In this document: piece by piece, positions 18,548 through 27,476 of the stretch
How positions within the stretch are numbered: position 1 is the stretch's first letter
How the letters are laid out: each line of letters opens with the position of its first letter
Origin: Bacteriovorax sp. BAL6_X
GTDB taxonomy: Bacteria > Bdellovibrionota > Bacteriovoracia > Bacteriovoracales > Bacteriovoracaceae
DNA length: 64,000 nucleotides
Direction of reading: 5' to 3'
NCBI RefSeq assembly: GCF_000443995.1
Contig: NZ_AUMC01000006.1
Span: 62,001-126,000 of the forward strand
Position numbers and translations under genes: made by a program
Notes under the pieces: generated by a model
Told to the model about the DNA's origin: nothing
Seen by the model: only the letters and a program-made list of their open reading frames with translations
Database searches by the model: none

Positions 18548-19042
18548 TTTTCTTTTAATATCCTTAATTCCAACAACGCCAATTAGAAATACTTTATTAG
18601 AAATAAAATGAAGATTTTTAGTCTTTCTATTTTCAAAATTAAAAAGCCAGTCTTCTCCGACTCTTTCAACTGATGCCGAATACCTCTTACGAGTATCATT
18701 TACACCACTATAAAGTGTATCAATTTCAATATCACCACCATCTGACGGGTTTAAGTTACTAACAGTAATTCTAACAACGTCGCGATCACTTCTGCTAACT
18801 AAGACAACACCTCTCATCATCTGCTCTAGAGAATAAGTGTCAGTTCTGATAATTTTACCCTTATCTGAGAATTCCTTCTTGTAAACAGATGTAACCTCTC
18901 CGATTTCCTCGTCAACATTCACACCTAAGTGATAAAAGCTCTCATCCTCATCATTTGTAATGTGAACAAGTTTAACCTGTGCTGCCATAAGTGAAGTTGT
19001 GGTAACAACGGTTAAAAGAAGTAATTTCAGTAATGATTTCAT
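18545..19042 (-). CDS. Exported protein of unknown function
   Basis: The ATG at 19042 is chosen because GAGGGAG ends six bases before it and it begins a signal peptide (MKSLLKLLLLTVVTTTSLMAA). The mature protein is about 145 residues, charged and mostly beta-predicted by eye (VKLVHITNDEDESFYHLGVN; VVLVSRSDRDVVRITVSNL). It has no cysteines and no motif I know. It probably sits in the periplasm. It has its own terminator at the 3' end. Confidence 0.7.
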   Translation of the reverse strand: MKSLLKLLLLTVVTTTSLMAAQVKLVHITNDEDESFYHLGVNVDEEIGEVTSVYKKEFSDKGKIIRTDTYSLEQMMRGVVLVSRSDRDVVRITVSNLNPSDGGDIEIDTLYSGVNDTRKRYSASVERVGEDWLFNFENRKTKNLHFISNKVFLIGVVGIKDIKRK

Positions 19043-19170
19043 ACTCATCTCCCTCTCAATTTGATAAGGCATATTGCCATTAATCACATGTTAATGGGAG
19101 GGAAATTTTTACAATTAAGCAAGAAATACACGTGCCAAAGCATTAGGTACGCCTAATAACAAGAATTAGT

Positions 19171-20889
19171 CTAGCTTAAGGTATTAAAAATAATAGGCCC
19201 ACCAACATGTTTGAATTCATCATCACGTAGATCGGCGAATTCATAACCCGATAAATGGTCGTGTAATATTTTCAGGATATACTCGTTAATATTCTCAATC
19301 TGATCTAGGCCGAAGGTTTGAGCAAAACCGGCCACCTTTTGCGTAATATAATCATTCTTAAAGATACCAGAGCTTAGGTTAGACTTCTTTGAAAACTCTC
19401 TAAACTCTTCGATTGAAACCCCCATCTTGCGTGAGTCATCTTTGTCAAATTTATCAAGGCTATAATTGATAAGTGTAGAAAGAATAATTGCTTCAAAGTC
19501 AATCGAGTTAATATCGTAATTCAAATAGAAGTTATCAGAAAGCATACCATCGTCTTTAAGAGACAGATAAGTTTCTTTTAATGTCTTAATGAAAGGCATC
19601 AGTTCAATAAGAAGTTTGCACTTACTTTGTAGTTTCTTCCATACCTCAACATTATTTACCACAACAATTTTATTATCGTTATCACGATACTTCACAAGAT
19701 CACTAAAGAAGTCATCTAAGAATAGATCAAATGAAGCACCTAAGAAGTTTTCATCTGAATCCTCAAAAAGGTGATTTCTTAAGGCCTTCTTCACATCTTT
19801 TTGTAAGATACGAATTAGTGAGTTTCCGATCTTATAGATATCAGTAAAGTCAAAGTACTCAAAAATACTTTCGTCAGCGAAGTTTCGAATATCCTTAATA
19901 TAAGACATTCCTAAAAGAATAAGCTCACGGTTTTGATTACCAATACGAGTCATGGCAACAGGGCCATCTTTTAAAACACCGTAGTATTCCATACTAGCAT
20001 TTAGCATACGAATAAAATTAAAGTGTAGGTAGCTAAAGCGCTTCTCATCTTCAACCTTATTGAGTTCTTCATGAATACTTTGAGCATTTTTTTCAAAGGC
20101 AATAATAGAGTTTTGATGCAAGGTTTGCATCTTTCCCTTAGTCGTAATATTTCCAGTTAATGGCCGCTTCTTATTGATGAAAAGGTCTATATGGCCAATT
20201 GAAGGAAATGGATTAACAACTTGTAGGGCCTCAAAATAATCAACAAAACCGTAGTCTCTAAGTCTCTCTTTCTTATCTTGATACTGATTCTCATTATAAA
20301 TCATATAATCTTCAGAGATCATCTTAAAGAGGTGTTGGTAAGCTGCCTCAACACCAACTTCTGTATAAAGGTCTTTAACAAGCTGTCGAACCTCGTCAAC
20401 AATATCGCAGTCTTCATCGAACTCAAAAAGGAGTAGGTTATCTTCTGTTAAGAAGTAGTTATCATGATCATCTGGATAAAGTGGATCTTCAACATCAAAA
20501 GTCCATACATTAAAGCGACCTTTAAGAAAAAGAATGAACTGGTCTGATTTAACGAATTCGTAGCGAATTTCTTCATCTGGACACTTGGCAACAGTACTCA
20601 CCCAAGACGTGAACTCATTTACATCAAGTTCATCTTTTGACCAAAGGTCAATGTCGTAGAAAGTTTCTCTTTGTTCTTTAGAAAGTAGCTTTAGAGCGTG
20701 AGACTTTACTTCGATTGGCAGTGCTTTTACAGATACATAAAGAGGCTGAACAGGAAGTTTTTCAAGGCTTTCTCCTTTTGAGATATAACTATTTACAAGC
20801 TCCATTGAAGTGTAGGCCTTAGATTCCTTAAGGATTAAAGAGATTACATCTGTTGTTGGTAATTTGCCTTCGTGTTTTTTGTCACTCAT
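19171..20889 (-). CDS. Large cytoplasmic protein, DUF6178-like
   Basis: A 572-residue acidic, helical protein without signal peptide or membrane helices. The segment LPVQPLYVSVKALPIEVKSH, then ALKLLSKEQRETFYDIDLW, then SKDELD, with a later YGFVDYFEALQVV, resembles what I remember of the DUF6178 family of delta-type bacteria, in which no function is known. The upstream region faces the FNR-type regulator gene divergently. A six-base-stem hairpin (ATTAGG/CCTAAT, 19143-19158) lies just past its stop but lacks a T-run. The family call rests on memory of the pattern. Confidence 0.6.
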   Translation of the reverse strand: MSDKKHEGKLPTTDVISLILKESKAYTSMELVNSYISKGESLEKLPVQPLYVSVKALPIEVKSHALKLLSKEQRETFYDIDLWSKDELDVNEFTSWVSTVAKCPDEEIRYEFVKSDQFILFLKGRFNVWTFDVEDPLYPDDHDNYFLTEDNLLLFEFDEDCDIVDEVRQLVKDLYTEVGVEAAYQHLFKMISEDYMIYNENQYQDKKERLRDYGFVDYFEALQVVNPFPSIGHIDLFINKKRPLTGNITTKGKMQTLHQNSIIAFEKNAQSIHEELNKVEDEKRFSYLHFNFIRMLNASMEYYGVLKDGPVAMTRIGNQNRELILLGMSYIKDIRNFADESIFEYFDFTDIYKIGNSLIRILQKDVKKALRNHLFEDSDENFLGASFDLFLDDFFSDLVKYRDNDNKIVVVNNVEVWKKLQSKCKLLIELMPFIKTLKETYLSLKDDGMLSDNFYLNYDINSIDFEAIILSTLINYSLDKFDKDDSRKMGVSIEEFREFSKKSNLSSGIFKNDYITQKVAGFAQTFGLDQIENINEYILKILHDHLSGYEFADLRDDEFKHVGGPIIFNTLS

Positions 20890-21025
20890 ATGTCCGCCAT
20901 TATATCAAATAAGCCTTTAATTTAAGCTATTTAACATAAGTTGTTAACCTAAATCTAAAGTTTGTACTACATGACAGTAAATAACAAAAAATATTAAGAA
21001 GAAAAAGCACTTCCAGCACGAAAAC

Positions 21026-21039
21026 ATGATATTCATCAT
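21026..21039 (+). promoter_or_regulatory. FNR/CRP-family box upstream of fnr-like gene
   Basis: ATGATATTCATCAT matches the FNR consensus TTGAT-N4-ATCAA at 8 of 10 half-site positions and has a perfect TGAT-N4-ATCA core. Its centre (21032.5) is about 84 bases before the start codon of the regulator. AT-rich TTTAAT-like -10 sequences lie 25-30 bases downstream, a position that fits class II activation (site near -41). Autoregulation is inferred. Confidence 0.6.
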
Positions 21040-21115
21040 ATTATTTCCCCTATAACTTATTTAATTTAGATATATGAAGTGATAAGATGGAATTAACCAA
21101 GAAAAGGTATAGATT

Positions 21116-21820
21116 ATGGAAAAGAGACAGTGTGTAGACTGCCCATCAAGAGAGCTAGGAATCTTTTGTGGGTTATCAAATGATGAAGCCGCTAAAGTAT
21201 CACTTACAGCTACTTCTCTAAAGTTTAAGCGTGGTGAAAAGCTATTTTCTCAAGGTAATCGCCCAGCTGGAATCTACTGTGTTCAGTCAGGTAATATAAA
21301 ACTGACAAAGACAGGCTCTGATGGAAAAGAGACAATTGTAAGAATTGCTCAACATGGAGATGTTATCGGTCACAGATCACTTTTTACTGCTCAAGACTTC
21401 AATGGTACGGCAACTGCCATTGACAATGTTTCTGTCTGCTTCATTGATAAACCAAGCCTATTAAAATTAATAAATGATAAACCGGCAATCGCTCTTGAAC
21501 TGATTAATAAATTAAGTCGCGACATGGGAATTGCTGAAGAGCGCTCAAGTGCTTTTCACCAAAAGAATGTTCGCGAGAGAATTGCTAGGCTTCTTCTCGA
21601 CCTTGCCAAGACACACGGTAAAACTCTTATCAACGGTGATGTTCAAATCGAACTAAAGCTAACAAGAGAAGAAATGGCCACGATGATTGGTACGGCCAAT
21701 GAAACTCTAATTCGCATTATTTCTGAATACAGAAAAGATGGATTGATTGACCAAAATGGCAAACTAATCATCATCAAAGACGCTGCTGAATTAGAAAAAA
21801 GAGCTGAAGGTGTTTATTAA
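21116..21820 (+). CDS. Crp/Fnr-family regulator, FNR-like
   Basis: A 234-residue protein. It has a short Cys-rich N-terminus (CVDCPSRELGIFCGL, cysteines at 6, 9 and 18), a cyclic-nucleotide-binding-type beta barrel (FKRGEKLFSQGNRPAGIYCVQSG) and a C-terminal Crp-type helix-turn-helix (LTREEMATMIGTANETLIRIISEYR). The three N-terminal cysteines plus Cys62 in IYCVQSG could ligate an oxygen-sensitive 4Fe-4S cluster as in FNR, though the spacing (CxxC, then 8, then C) differs from E. coli Fnr. It lies 51 bases upstream of the ccoI-ccoS-ccoNOQP-ccoG operon, so it is the likely oxygen-responsive activator of that oxidase. An FNR box lies in its own promoter. Confidence 0.88.
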   Translation: MEKRQCVDCPSRELGIFCGLSNDEAAKVSLTATSLKFKRGEKLFSQGNRPAGIYCVQSGNIKLTKTGSDGKETIVRIAQHGDVIGHRSLFTAQDFNGTATAIDNVSVCFIDKPSLLKLINDKPAIALELINKLSRDMGIAEERSSAFHQKNVRERIARLLLDLAKTHGKTLINGDVQIELKLTREEMATMIGTANETLIRIISEYRKDGLIDQNGKLIIIKDAAELEKRAEGVY

Positions 21821-21871
21821 AGTTTTACTATTTTAAGTTTATAAAAAAAAATAACAAACAAGAATATAGAG

Positions 21872-24316
21872 ATGGATATCCAAAGTATCACAAGCAAGAG
21901 TCAGTCTTGTGAGGCAGAAGTATGCCTTCACTGCTCTGAAGAAATTGCCCCTGGTGAGCTTATCACTAATGAAAGAGAAGGCAAATTAGAAAAGTTTTGT
22001 TGCTATGGTTGTATGAGCGTTCACTCTCTCCTTCTCAGTAATAATCTTGAAGATTTTTACCGTTACCAAAATGAGCAAGGTTCACAAGCTAATAGTCTGA
22101 AACAGCAGTCTAGTAATTCAAAAAGTAAATTTGAATATATGGATAGTGAGTCATTCATCCGTGAATACGTCACTATCGAAAGAGACAAACTTAAGATTCA
22201 TTTCTTACTAGAGGGTGTCCACTGCTTTGCTTGTATCTGGCTGATTGAAAGAATTTCAAAATTAGAAAACTCCGTCATCGAGGCTCAGGTCAACATTGGA
22301 AATAACTTAGGAAGCTTTACAATTGATACAAAGAGGCCGTATTCGATTGCAAAGCTTGCTACAACACTTGCCCAACTTGGCTACACTCCTCACCCATTTA
22401 ATATTGAAAAAGATCAGGAAAAAAAACTCAGTGATCGACGTGATATCCTGCAAATAGGAGTCGCTGCTTCGGCCATGAGTAATATCATGATTTATGCAGT
22501 ATCCAACTATGCAGGGGCAACTGGCGACTATGTTAAGCTATTTGATGGAATAAGTTTTGCTTTTTGTCTTCCTGTAATTTTCTATAGTGCCAAACCAATT
22601 CTGGTTAATAGTGTCAGCGCGATAAGACTAAGAAGTACAAATGTTGATATACCGTTAGCAATGGCCATAGTCTTTGGCTTCCTATTGTCTGCGATTAATT
22701 TCTTTAGAGAGTCTGGCCCAGTTTACTTTGATTCAATTACAACACTTGTCTTTCTAATTCTACTTTCTCGCTATTTTGTAAAAATGCTGACTCAAAAGTC
22801 CATGTCAACAAAGGGGATCTCTTCACTCTTTCTCAACACAGGTGTGAAGAAGATTATTGGCGATGAAATTAAGCATGTTTTTTCTAACGAAGTAGAAATT
22901 GGTGACCAAATAATCTTTGAAGAAGATGAAAGAATAATCTATGACGGAAAACTTGCGAGTGAAAAGGCACTTATACTTAACTCTATCAACACTGGAGAAA
23001 GTCGACCATTAGTAGTCAATAAAGGTGACTTTATAGCAGCAGGAGCTGTAAGCTTAAGCGATGAGCTCACACTTGAAATTAGCGCCATTGGAACACAAAC
23101 AAAACTAGGAAAGAATCTTTCAGCTATTGAAAATAATACGATTGTTAAAAATCCTGCCAATGTTTGGGCTCAGAAGATCTCACGCTATTTTACGATTGGA
23201 ATTATCGTTCTTAGTATCGTGGCCCTTATACAGGGCATATTTACAGGAAATCTTTCAAGATCGTTTGAGGTAATTTTAGCAATATTAATAGTTGGTTGTC
23301 CGTGTGCCTTTGCCATGGCCACACCAATCGTAGTTGCAACTCGAATTAATAAACTTAAATCATACGGTATTTACGTTAAAAATGAATTGAGTCTTGAAGA
23401 GTTGAATAATGCCAAAAATATCATCTTTGATAAGACAGGAACTCTGACTAAAGGCAAGTTTGCGGTTAGTTCGTTTTCAAATCACTCGCACTTGAGTGAT
23501 GAAGAAGTTCTTGCCATAACATTCACACTTGAAAGAGCGGCCCAGCATCCAATCGCCTTTGCACTCAAAAAATATTCAAAACATAAAGTAGCGAATGAAG
23601 TGATTTCAAAGTACAAGGACATTGTTGCACAAGTCATCACAGGAAAAGGGGTTCAGTCAACAATAGATGAAATAACTTACTTTATCGGCAAGGGTGTTCT
23701 TGACGGCGAGATTGCACTTTATGCAAATAACAAAGTCATTGCAACCTTTAAGATCGAAGACAGTATTAGGCCTGAATCAAAGGAACTAGTTAGCTTCTTA
23801 CAAAATCATAATATCGACATTCATCTCTCTACTGGCGATGCCTCTGAGATGGCCAAGAAGATCGCAAATGAAGCTGGCATAGATGAGTCCAGCCTTTATA
23901 TCGAGCAAAGCCCAGAACAAAAACTAGAGCTTGCTGACAAGTTAAAAAACGTCGTCTTTGTTGGAGATGGCGACAATGATGCCTTGGCGATGATTAAGTC
24001 TAATGTATCCATTGCCATTGGAGCACAAGCTGATATTGCACTGAGAAGCTGTGATATCTATCTCCCCCAAGAAGATTTAAACTTAATAAAGGTCCTATTT
24101 AAAGTTGCACGAAATGTGAAGGGCACTTTACGCCGAAATATAATGTTTGCAGTTACATATAATATTGTAGGAATTACTTTAGCACTTATGCATATCATTA
24201 CCCCACTGCATGCTGCGATCTTAATGCCTATCAGTTCTTTAACTGTTCTTTTCTCAAGTACATTGCCATTAATTGGATTTGATAAGAGAATGTTTAAAAA
24301 TAAAAGGAAAAGCTGA
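21872..24316 (+). CDS. ccoI: cbb3 oxidase assembly copper-transporting P-type ATPase CcoI/FixI
   Basis: An 814-residue P1B-ATPase that exports copper toward the cbb3 oxidase assembly machinery. The N-terminus has the FixI-type Cys cluster (CLHCSEE, then KFCCYGC) and a heavy-metal-associated domain with GVHCFACIW. Membrane helices follow. The metal-site CPC motif is in VGCPCAFAMATP, the phosphorylation motif is FDKTGTLTKG, a HP motif (AAQHPIAFAL) marks the nucleotide domain, and GDGDNDALAM closes the P-domain. Its stop overlaps the ccoS start (TGATG). First gene of the operon; the ribosome binding site is weak. Confidence 0.94.
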   Translation: MDIQSITSKSQSCEAEVCLHCSEEIAPGELITNEREGKLEKFCCYGCMSVHSLLLSNNLEDFYRYQNEQGSQANSLKQQSSNSKSKFEYMDSESFIREYVTIERDKLKIHFLLEGVHCFACIWLIERISKLENSVIEAQVNIGNNLGSFTIDTKRPYSIAKLATTLAQLGYTPHPFNIEKDQEKKLSDRRDILQIGVAASAMSNIMIYAVSNYAGATGDYVKLFDGISFAFCLPVIFYSAKPILVNSVSAIRLRSTNVDIPLAMAIVFGFLLSAINFFRESGPVYFDSITTLVFLILLSRYFVKMLTQKSMSTKGISSLFLNTGVKKIIGDEIKHVFSNEVEIGDQIIFEEDERIIYDGKLASEKALILNSINTGESRPLVVNKGDFIAAGAVSLSDELTLEISAIGTQTKLGKNLSAIENNTIVKNPANVWAQKISRYFTIGIIVLSIVALIQGIFTGNLSRSFEVILAILIVGCPCAFAMATPIVVATRINKLKSYGIYVKNELSLEELNNAKNIIFDKTGTLTKGKFAVSSFSNHSHLSDEEVLAITFTLERAAQHPIAFALKKYSKHKVANEVISKYKDIVAQVITGKGVQSTIDEITYFIGKGVLDGEIALYANNKVIATFKIEDSIRPESKELVSFLQNHNIDIHLSTGDASEMAKKIANEAGIDESSLYIEQSPEQKLELADKLKNVVFVGDGDNDALAMIKSNVSIAIGAQADIALRSCDIYLPQEDLNLIKVLFKVARNVKGTLRRNIMFAVTYNIVGITLALMHIITPLHAAILMPISSLTVLFSSTLPLIGFDKRMFKNKRKS

Positions 24317-24489
24317 TGGAAGTCATTATCGTTTTATTGCCAATTGCAATATTCTTAGCAGTAGGATTCCTATTGATTTTTATTTGGGCAACTAAGTCAG
24401 GTCAGTATGATGACTTGGATACACCATCCATTAGAGTTTTATTTGAAGAAGAGAATAATATTGTTCACAACCAAAAAAAGGAAGAATGA
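24316..24489 (+). CDS. ccoS: cbb3-type oxidase assembly protein CcoS
   Basis: A 57-residue membrane protein starting at the ATG that shares its first base with the ccoI stop. One membrane helix (VIIVLLPIAIFLAVGFLLIF) is followed by the CcoS signature WATKSGQYDDLDTPSIRVL, close to the GQ(F/Y)DDL-x-x-P-x-x-R-I/V-L pattern of the family. CcoS is needed for cofactor insertion into cbb3 oxidase. Its stop lies three bases before the preferred ccoNO start. Confidence 0.93.
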   Translation: MEVIIVLLPIAIFLAVGFLLIFIWATKSGQYDDLDTPSIRVLFEEENNIVHNQKKEE

Positions 24490-24491
24490 TT

Positions 24492-26651
24492 ATGAGCATG
24501 AGTACGAATGCCAATCTAGAAGAGTTCTCGTATAACGATAAGATATCGAAAGCTTTTCTAATGGCGACAGTTTTCTGGGGAGCGATTGCACTATTTATGG
24601 GTGTTTTCATCGCTTTTCAATTGGCCTATTGGAAACTTAACCTAGGTATAGAATGGACAACTTTTGGCCGTTTAAGACCTCTTCACACAAATGCTGCAAT
24701 TTTTGCATTTGTTGGAAACGGAATGTTTCTAGGAGTTTACTATTCAACTCAAAGATTATGTAAGGCGAGAATCTTTTCAGATTTCTTATCTTGGGTACAC
24801 TTTTGGGGATGGCAACTGATTATTGTTTCAGCAGCACTAACACTACCACTGGGTATTACAACAGGGAAAGAGTATGCCGAACTAGAATGGCCAATTGATA
24901 TTGCCATTGCAGTTATTTGGGTTGTCTTTGCAGTAAACTTCATTGGTACCCTAATTAAGAGACGTGAACGTCATATGTATGTGGCCCTTTGGTTCTACAT
25001 TGCAACAATTGTAACAATTGCTGTCCTTCACATCTTTAACTCACTTTCTGTACCAGTTAGTTTTTTAAAGTCTTATCCTATTTACGCTGGTGTTCAAGAT
25101 GCGATTGTTCAATGGTGGTATGGGCACAACGCGGTTGCCTTTTTCCTAACAACTCCATTCTTAGGAATCATCTACTACTTCTTACCAAAAACTGCTAATA
25201 GACCAATTTATTCTTATCGACTTTCGATTATCCACTACTGGTCTTTAGTATTTATTTATATTTGGGCAGGTCCTCACCACCTTCTATACTCATCTGTTCC
25301 AGATTGGGTACAGACACTTGGTATGACTTTTTCAATTATCCTATGGATGCCTTCTTGGGGTGGGATGATCAACTTTCTTCTAACTCTTAGAGGTGTATGG
25401 GATCGTGTAAGAACTGAACCAATCTTAAAGTACTTTGCTACTGCTGTTACTTTCTACGGTATGGCAACATTTGAAGGTCCACTTCTTTCAATTAAATCAG
25501 TGAACTATATCGGTCACTTCACGGACTGGGTTGTTGGTCACGTTCACGCCGGTACAATTGGTTGGAACTATATGCTAATTGTTGGTGTCCTGTATTACTG
25601 TGTTGAAAAGCTATGGAAGACTGAGCTTTACTCTAAGAAAATTGCAAACACTCAATTTTGGTTAGCAACAATTGGTCTACTACTATATATGATGTCAATG
25701 TGGGTTGCTGGAATTACTCAGGGCCTAATGTGGCGTGCGGTAGATGGAACAGGAAAACTTGTATATCCTAACTTCATTGAAACAGTAATTAAAGTTATTC
25801 CAATGTACTGGGTACGTGCATTTGGTGGTGTATTTGTTCTACTTGGTTTCTTCTTAATGATCTTCAACCTATGGATGACTTATAAGAAAGCTAAGAATGC
25901 AAACAAAGACAAAGAAGAATCACAAGAAGTGTTTAAAGCGGCACCAATTTCGGCCCACCCTGAAGACTCAAATGCTGATACTCACAGAAAGTTAGAGGGA
26001 CTTCCTGTAACTTTTACTGTTCTAACTTTAGTTGCAATCATTGTTGGTGGAGCAATCGAAATTATCCCTTCAATGCTTTCAAATAAATTTGTCGAAGTGG
26101 ATCCAAGAGTGAAGCCATACACTCCACTAGAGCTTATGGGACGAGATATCTTCGTAAAAGAAGGATGTTACGTATGTCACTCTCAACAAATCCGTCCAAC
26201 AGTTGCTGAGAAGTTACGTTATGGAAACCCTTCAACTGCTGCAGAATCTGTATACGATAGGCCATTCCAATGGGGATCACGTCGAATTGGACCTGACCTA
26301 GCTCGCGTTGGTGGAAAGTATAATGATATGTGGCACTACCGTCACATGATCAACCCACGTGAAGTAACAGCTGGCTCAATCATGCCTAATTATGACTGGC
26401 TAACTAAAAAGAAAGTTAACTTCAAAATGCTTCCGAAGAAAATGGATGTCATGGTTGCTCTAGGTACACCATATAGCGAAGATGAAGTAACAAATGCAAT
26501 TGATCTTGCAATGGAGCAAGCAACTCAAATCACTAAGGGGTTAAATGAGTTTGGAGTTCCAATGAAAATGCAAGATAAGGAAATCATCGCACTAATTGCG
26601 TATCTACAAAGACTTGGTATCGATACAAAAGAAACTAAGTCAGAGGAATAG
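24492..26651 (+). CDS. ccoNO: Fused cbb3 cytochrome oxidase subunits CcoN-CcoO
   Basis: A 719-residue fusion. I prefer the ATG at 24492 over 24486 because AAGGAAG then has normal spacing. Residues 1 to about 470 are CcoN, the catalytic haem-copper subunit with 12 helices: HTNAAIFAFVGNG, WWYGHNAVAFFLT (a CuB His), AGPHHLLYSSVPDW (His-His), and GHVHAGTIGWNY (haem ligands). From about residue 505 (LEGLPVTFTVLTLVAIIVGG) it is CcoO: one membrane helix, then the monohaem cytochrome c motif CYVCHSQQIRP, ending with EIIALIAYLQRLGID. CcoNO fusions are known in some groups, including Bacteroidota. It reduces oxygen with high affinity at low oxygen. Confidence 0.96.
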   Translation: MSMSTNANLEEFSYNDKISKAFLMATVFWGAIALFMGVFIAFQLAYWKLNLGIEWTTFGRLRPLHTNAAIFAFVGNGMFLGVYYSTQRLCKARIFSDFLSWVHFWGWQLIIVSAALTLPLGITTGKEYAELEWPIDIAIAVIWVVFAVNFIGTLIKRRERHMYVALWFYIATIVTIAVLHIFNSLSVPVSFLKSYPIYAGVQDAIVQWWYGHNAVAFFLTTPFLGIIYYFLPKTANRPIYSYRLSIIHYWSLVFIYIWAGPHHLLYSSVPDWVQTLGMTFSIILWMPSWGGMINFLLTLRGVWDRVRTEPILKYFATAVTFYGMATFEGPLLSIKSVNYIGHFTDWVVGHVHAGTIGWNYMLIVGVLYYCVEKLWKTELYSKKIANTQFWLATIGLLLYMMSMWVAGITQGLMWRAVDGTGKLVYPNFIETVIKVIPMYWVRAFGGVFVLLGFFLMIFNLWMTYKKAKNANKDKEESQEVFKAAPISAHPEDSNADTHRKLEGLPVTFTVLTLVAIIVGGAIEIIPSMLSNKFVEVDPRVKPYTPLELMGRDIFVKEGCYVCHSQQIRPTVAEKLRYGNPSTAAESVYDRPFQWGSRRIGPDLARVGGKYNDMWHYRHMINPREVTAGSIMPNYDWLTKKKVNFKMLPKKMDVMVALGTPYSEDEVTNAIDLAMEQATQITKGLNEFGVPMKMQDKEIIALIAYLQRLGIDTKETKSEE

Positions 26652-26653
26652 AG

Positions 26654-26854
26654 ATGAAATCTGAAGTAATGCAAAATATGCCGTGGGAATGGATGCCAGC
26701 AGTGTCGCTATTCATTTTCGCGGCCATCTTCTTGGGCGCCTTCTTCTGGTCGATGAGACCGGGCTCAAAAGAGCTTTATGAAGAAGTTGCCAACAATGCA
26801 CTTTCTGACGGCGAAGCAGTCGTTAATGAAAACAAAGGAAGTAACAATGACTAA
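26654..26854 (+). CDS. ccoQ: cbb3 oxidase small subunit CcoQ
   Basis: A 66-residue membrane protein two bases after ccoNO. It has one helix (MPAVSLFIFAAIFLGAFFW) followed by RPGSKELYEEVANNAL, the typical position and layout of CcoQ/FixQ, which stabilises the oxidase complex. Its 3' end overlaps ccoP by 8 bases. Confidence 0.85.
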   Translation: MKSEVMQNMPWEWMPAVSLFIFAAIFLGAFFWSMRPGSKELYEEVANNALSDGEAVVNENKGSNND

Positions 26855-27458
26855 TGAAAATAATAAATCGAAACAAGAAAATATCGTACTTGAAGATGAG
26901 AAAGATCTTGTTATGGATCATGAATACGATGGTATTCAGGAGCTCAACCATCCCCTACCTAGCTGGTGGACAGGAGTTTGGGCCCTTTCATTTATCTTCT
27001 CTATCCCTTACTTTATGTACTACGTCCTGATGGACGGGCCAACTCTATTGGATACATACAAAATAGATATGGCACAAATGCAAAAAATAATCGATGCTGA
27101 AGCAGCAAATACTGCAAACTTTGATATTCAAGCATATGATAGCTACGTAGTAACACCTGCAGCAAAAGAGCTTGGTAACACTGTCTTTATTGAAAACTGT
27201 GCAGCTTGCCACCTTGATGATGGTGGTGGTGATATCGGTCCAAACTTAACAGATAAACATTGGATTAATATTACTAAACTTGATCCAGAACAAATCTATA
27301 AGTTTGTTGTACATGGAAATGAAGATATGGGTATGCCTGCTTGGGGAGATATTCTAAGTAAGGAAGACATCATGGCGGTTACTGACCATGTAATTGCACT
27401 GCAAGGAACAACACCTGCAAAAGCTAAAGAGCCACAAGGTGAGCTACTTAGCGAATAA
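26847..27458 (+). CDS. ccoP: cbb3 oxidase subunit CcoP, monohaem form
   Basis: The ATG at 26847 has AAAGGAAG before it. The 203-residue protein has the CcoP N-terminal segment (DHEYDGIQELNHPLPSWW), one membrane helix (GVWALSFIFSIPYFMYYVL), then one cytochrome c domain with a single haem motif CAACH, and the distal Met in DMGMPAWGDIL. Usual CcoP is near 300 residues with two haem motifs, so this form lacks one. It is the electron entry subunit, anchored in the inner membrane. Confidence 0.92.
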   Translation: MTNENNKSKQENIVLEDEKDLVMDHEYDGIQELNHPLPSWWTGVWALSFIFSIPYFMYYVLMDGPTLLDTYKIDMAQMQKIIDAEAANTANFDIQAYDSYVVTPAAKELGNTVFIENCAACHLDDGGGDIGPNLTDKHWINITKLDPEQIYKFVVHGNEDMGMPAWGDILSKEDIMAVTDHVIALQGTTPAKAKEPQGELLSE

Positions 27459-27476
27459 GAATTGAAAGAGAAAGAA

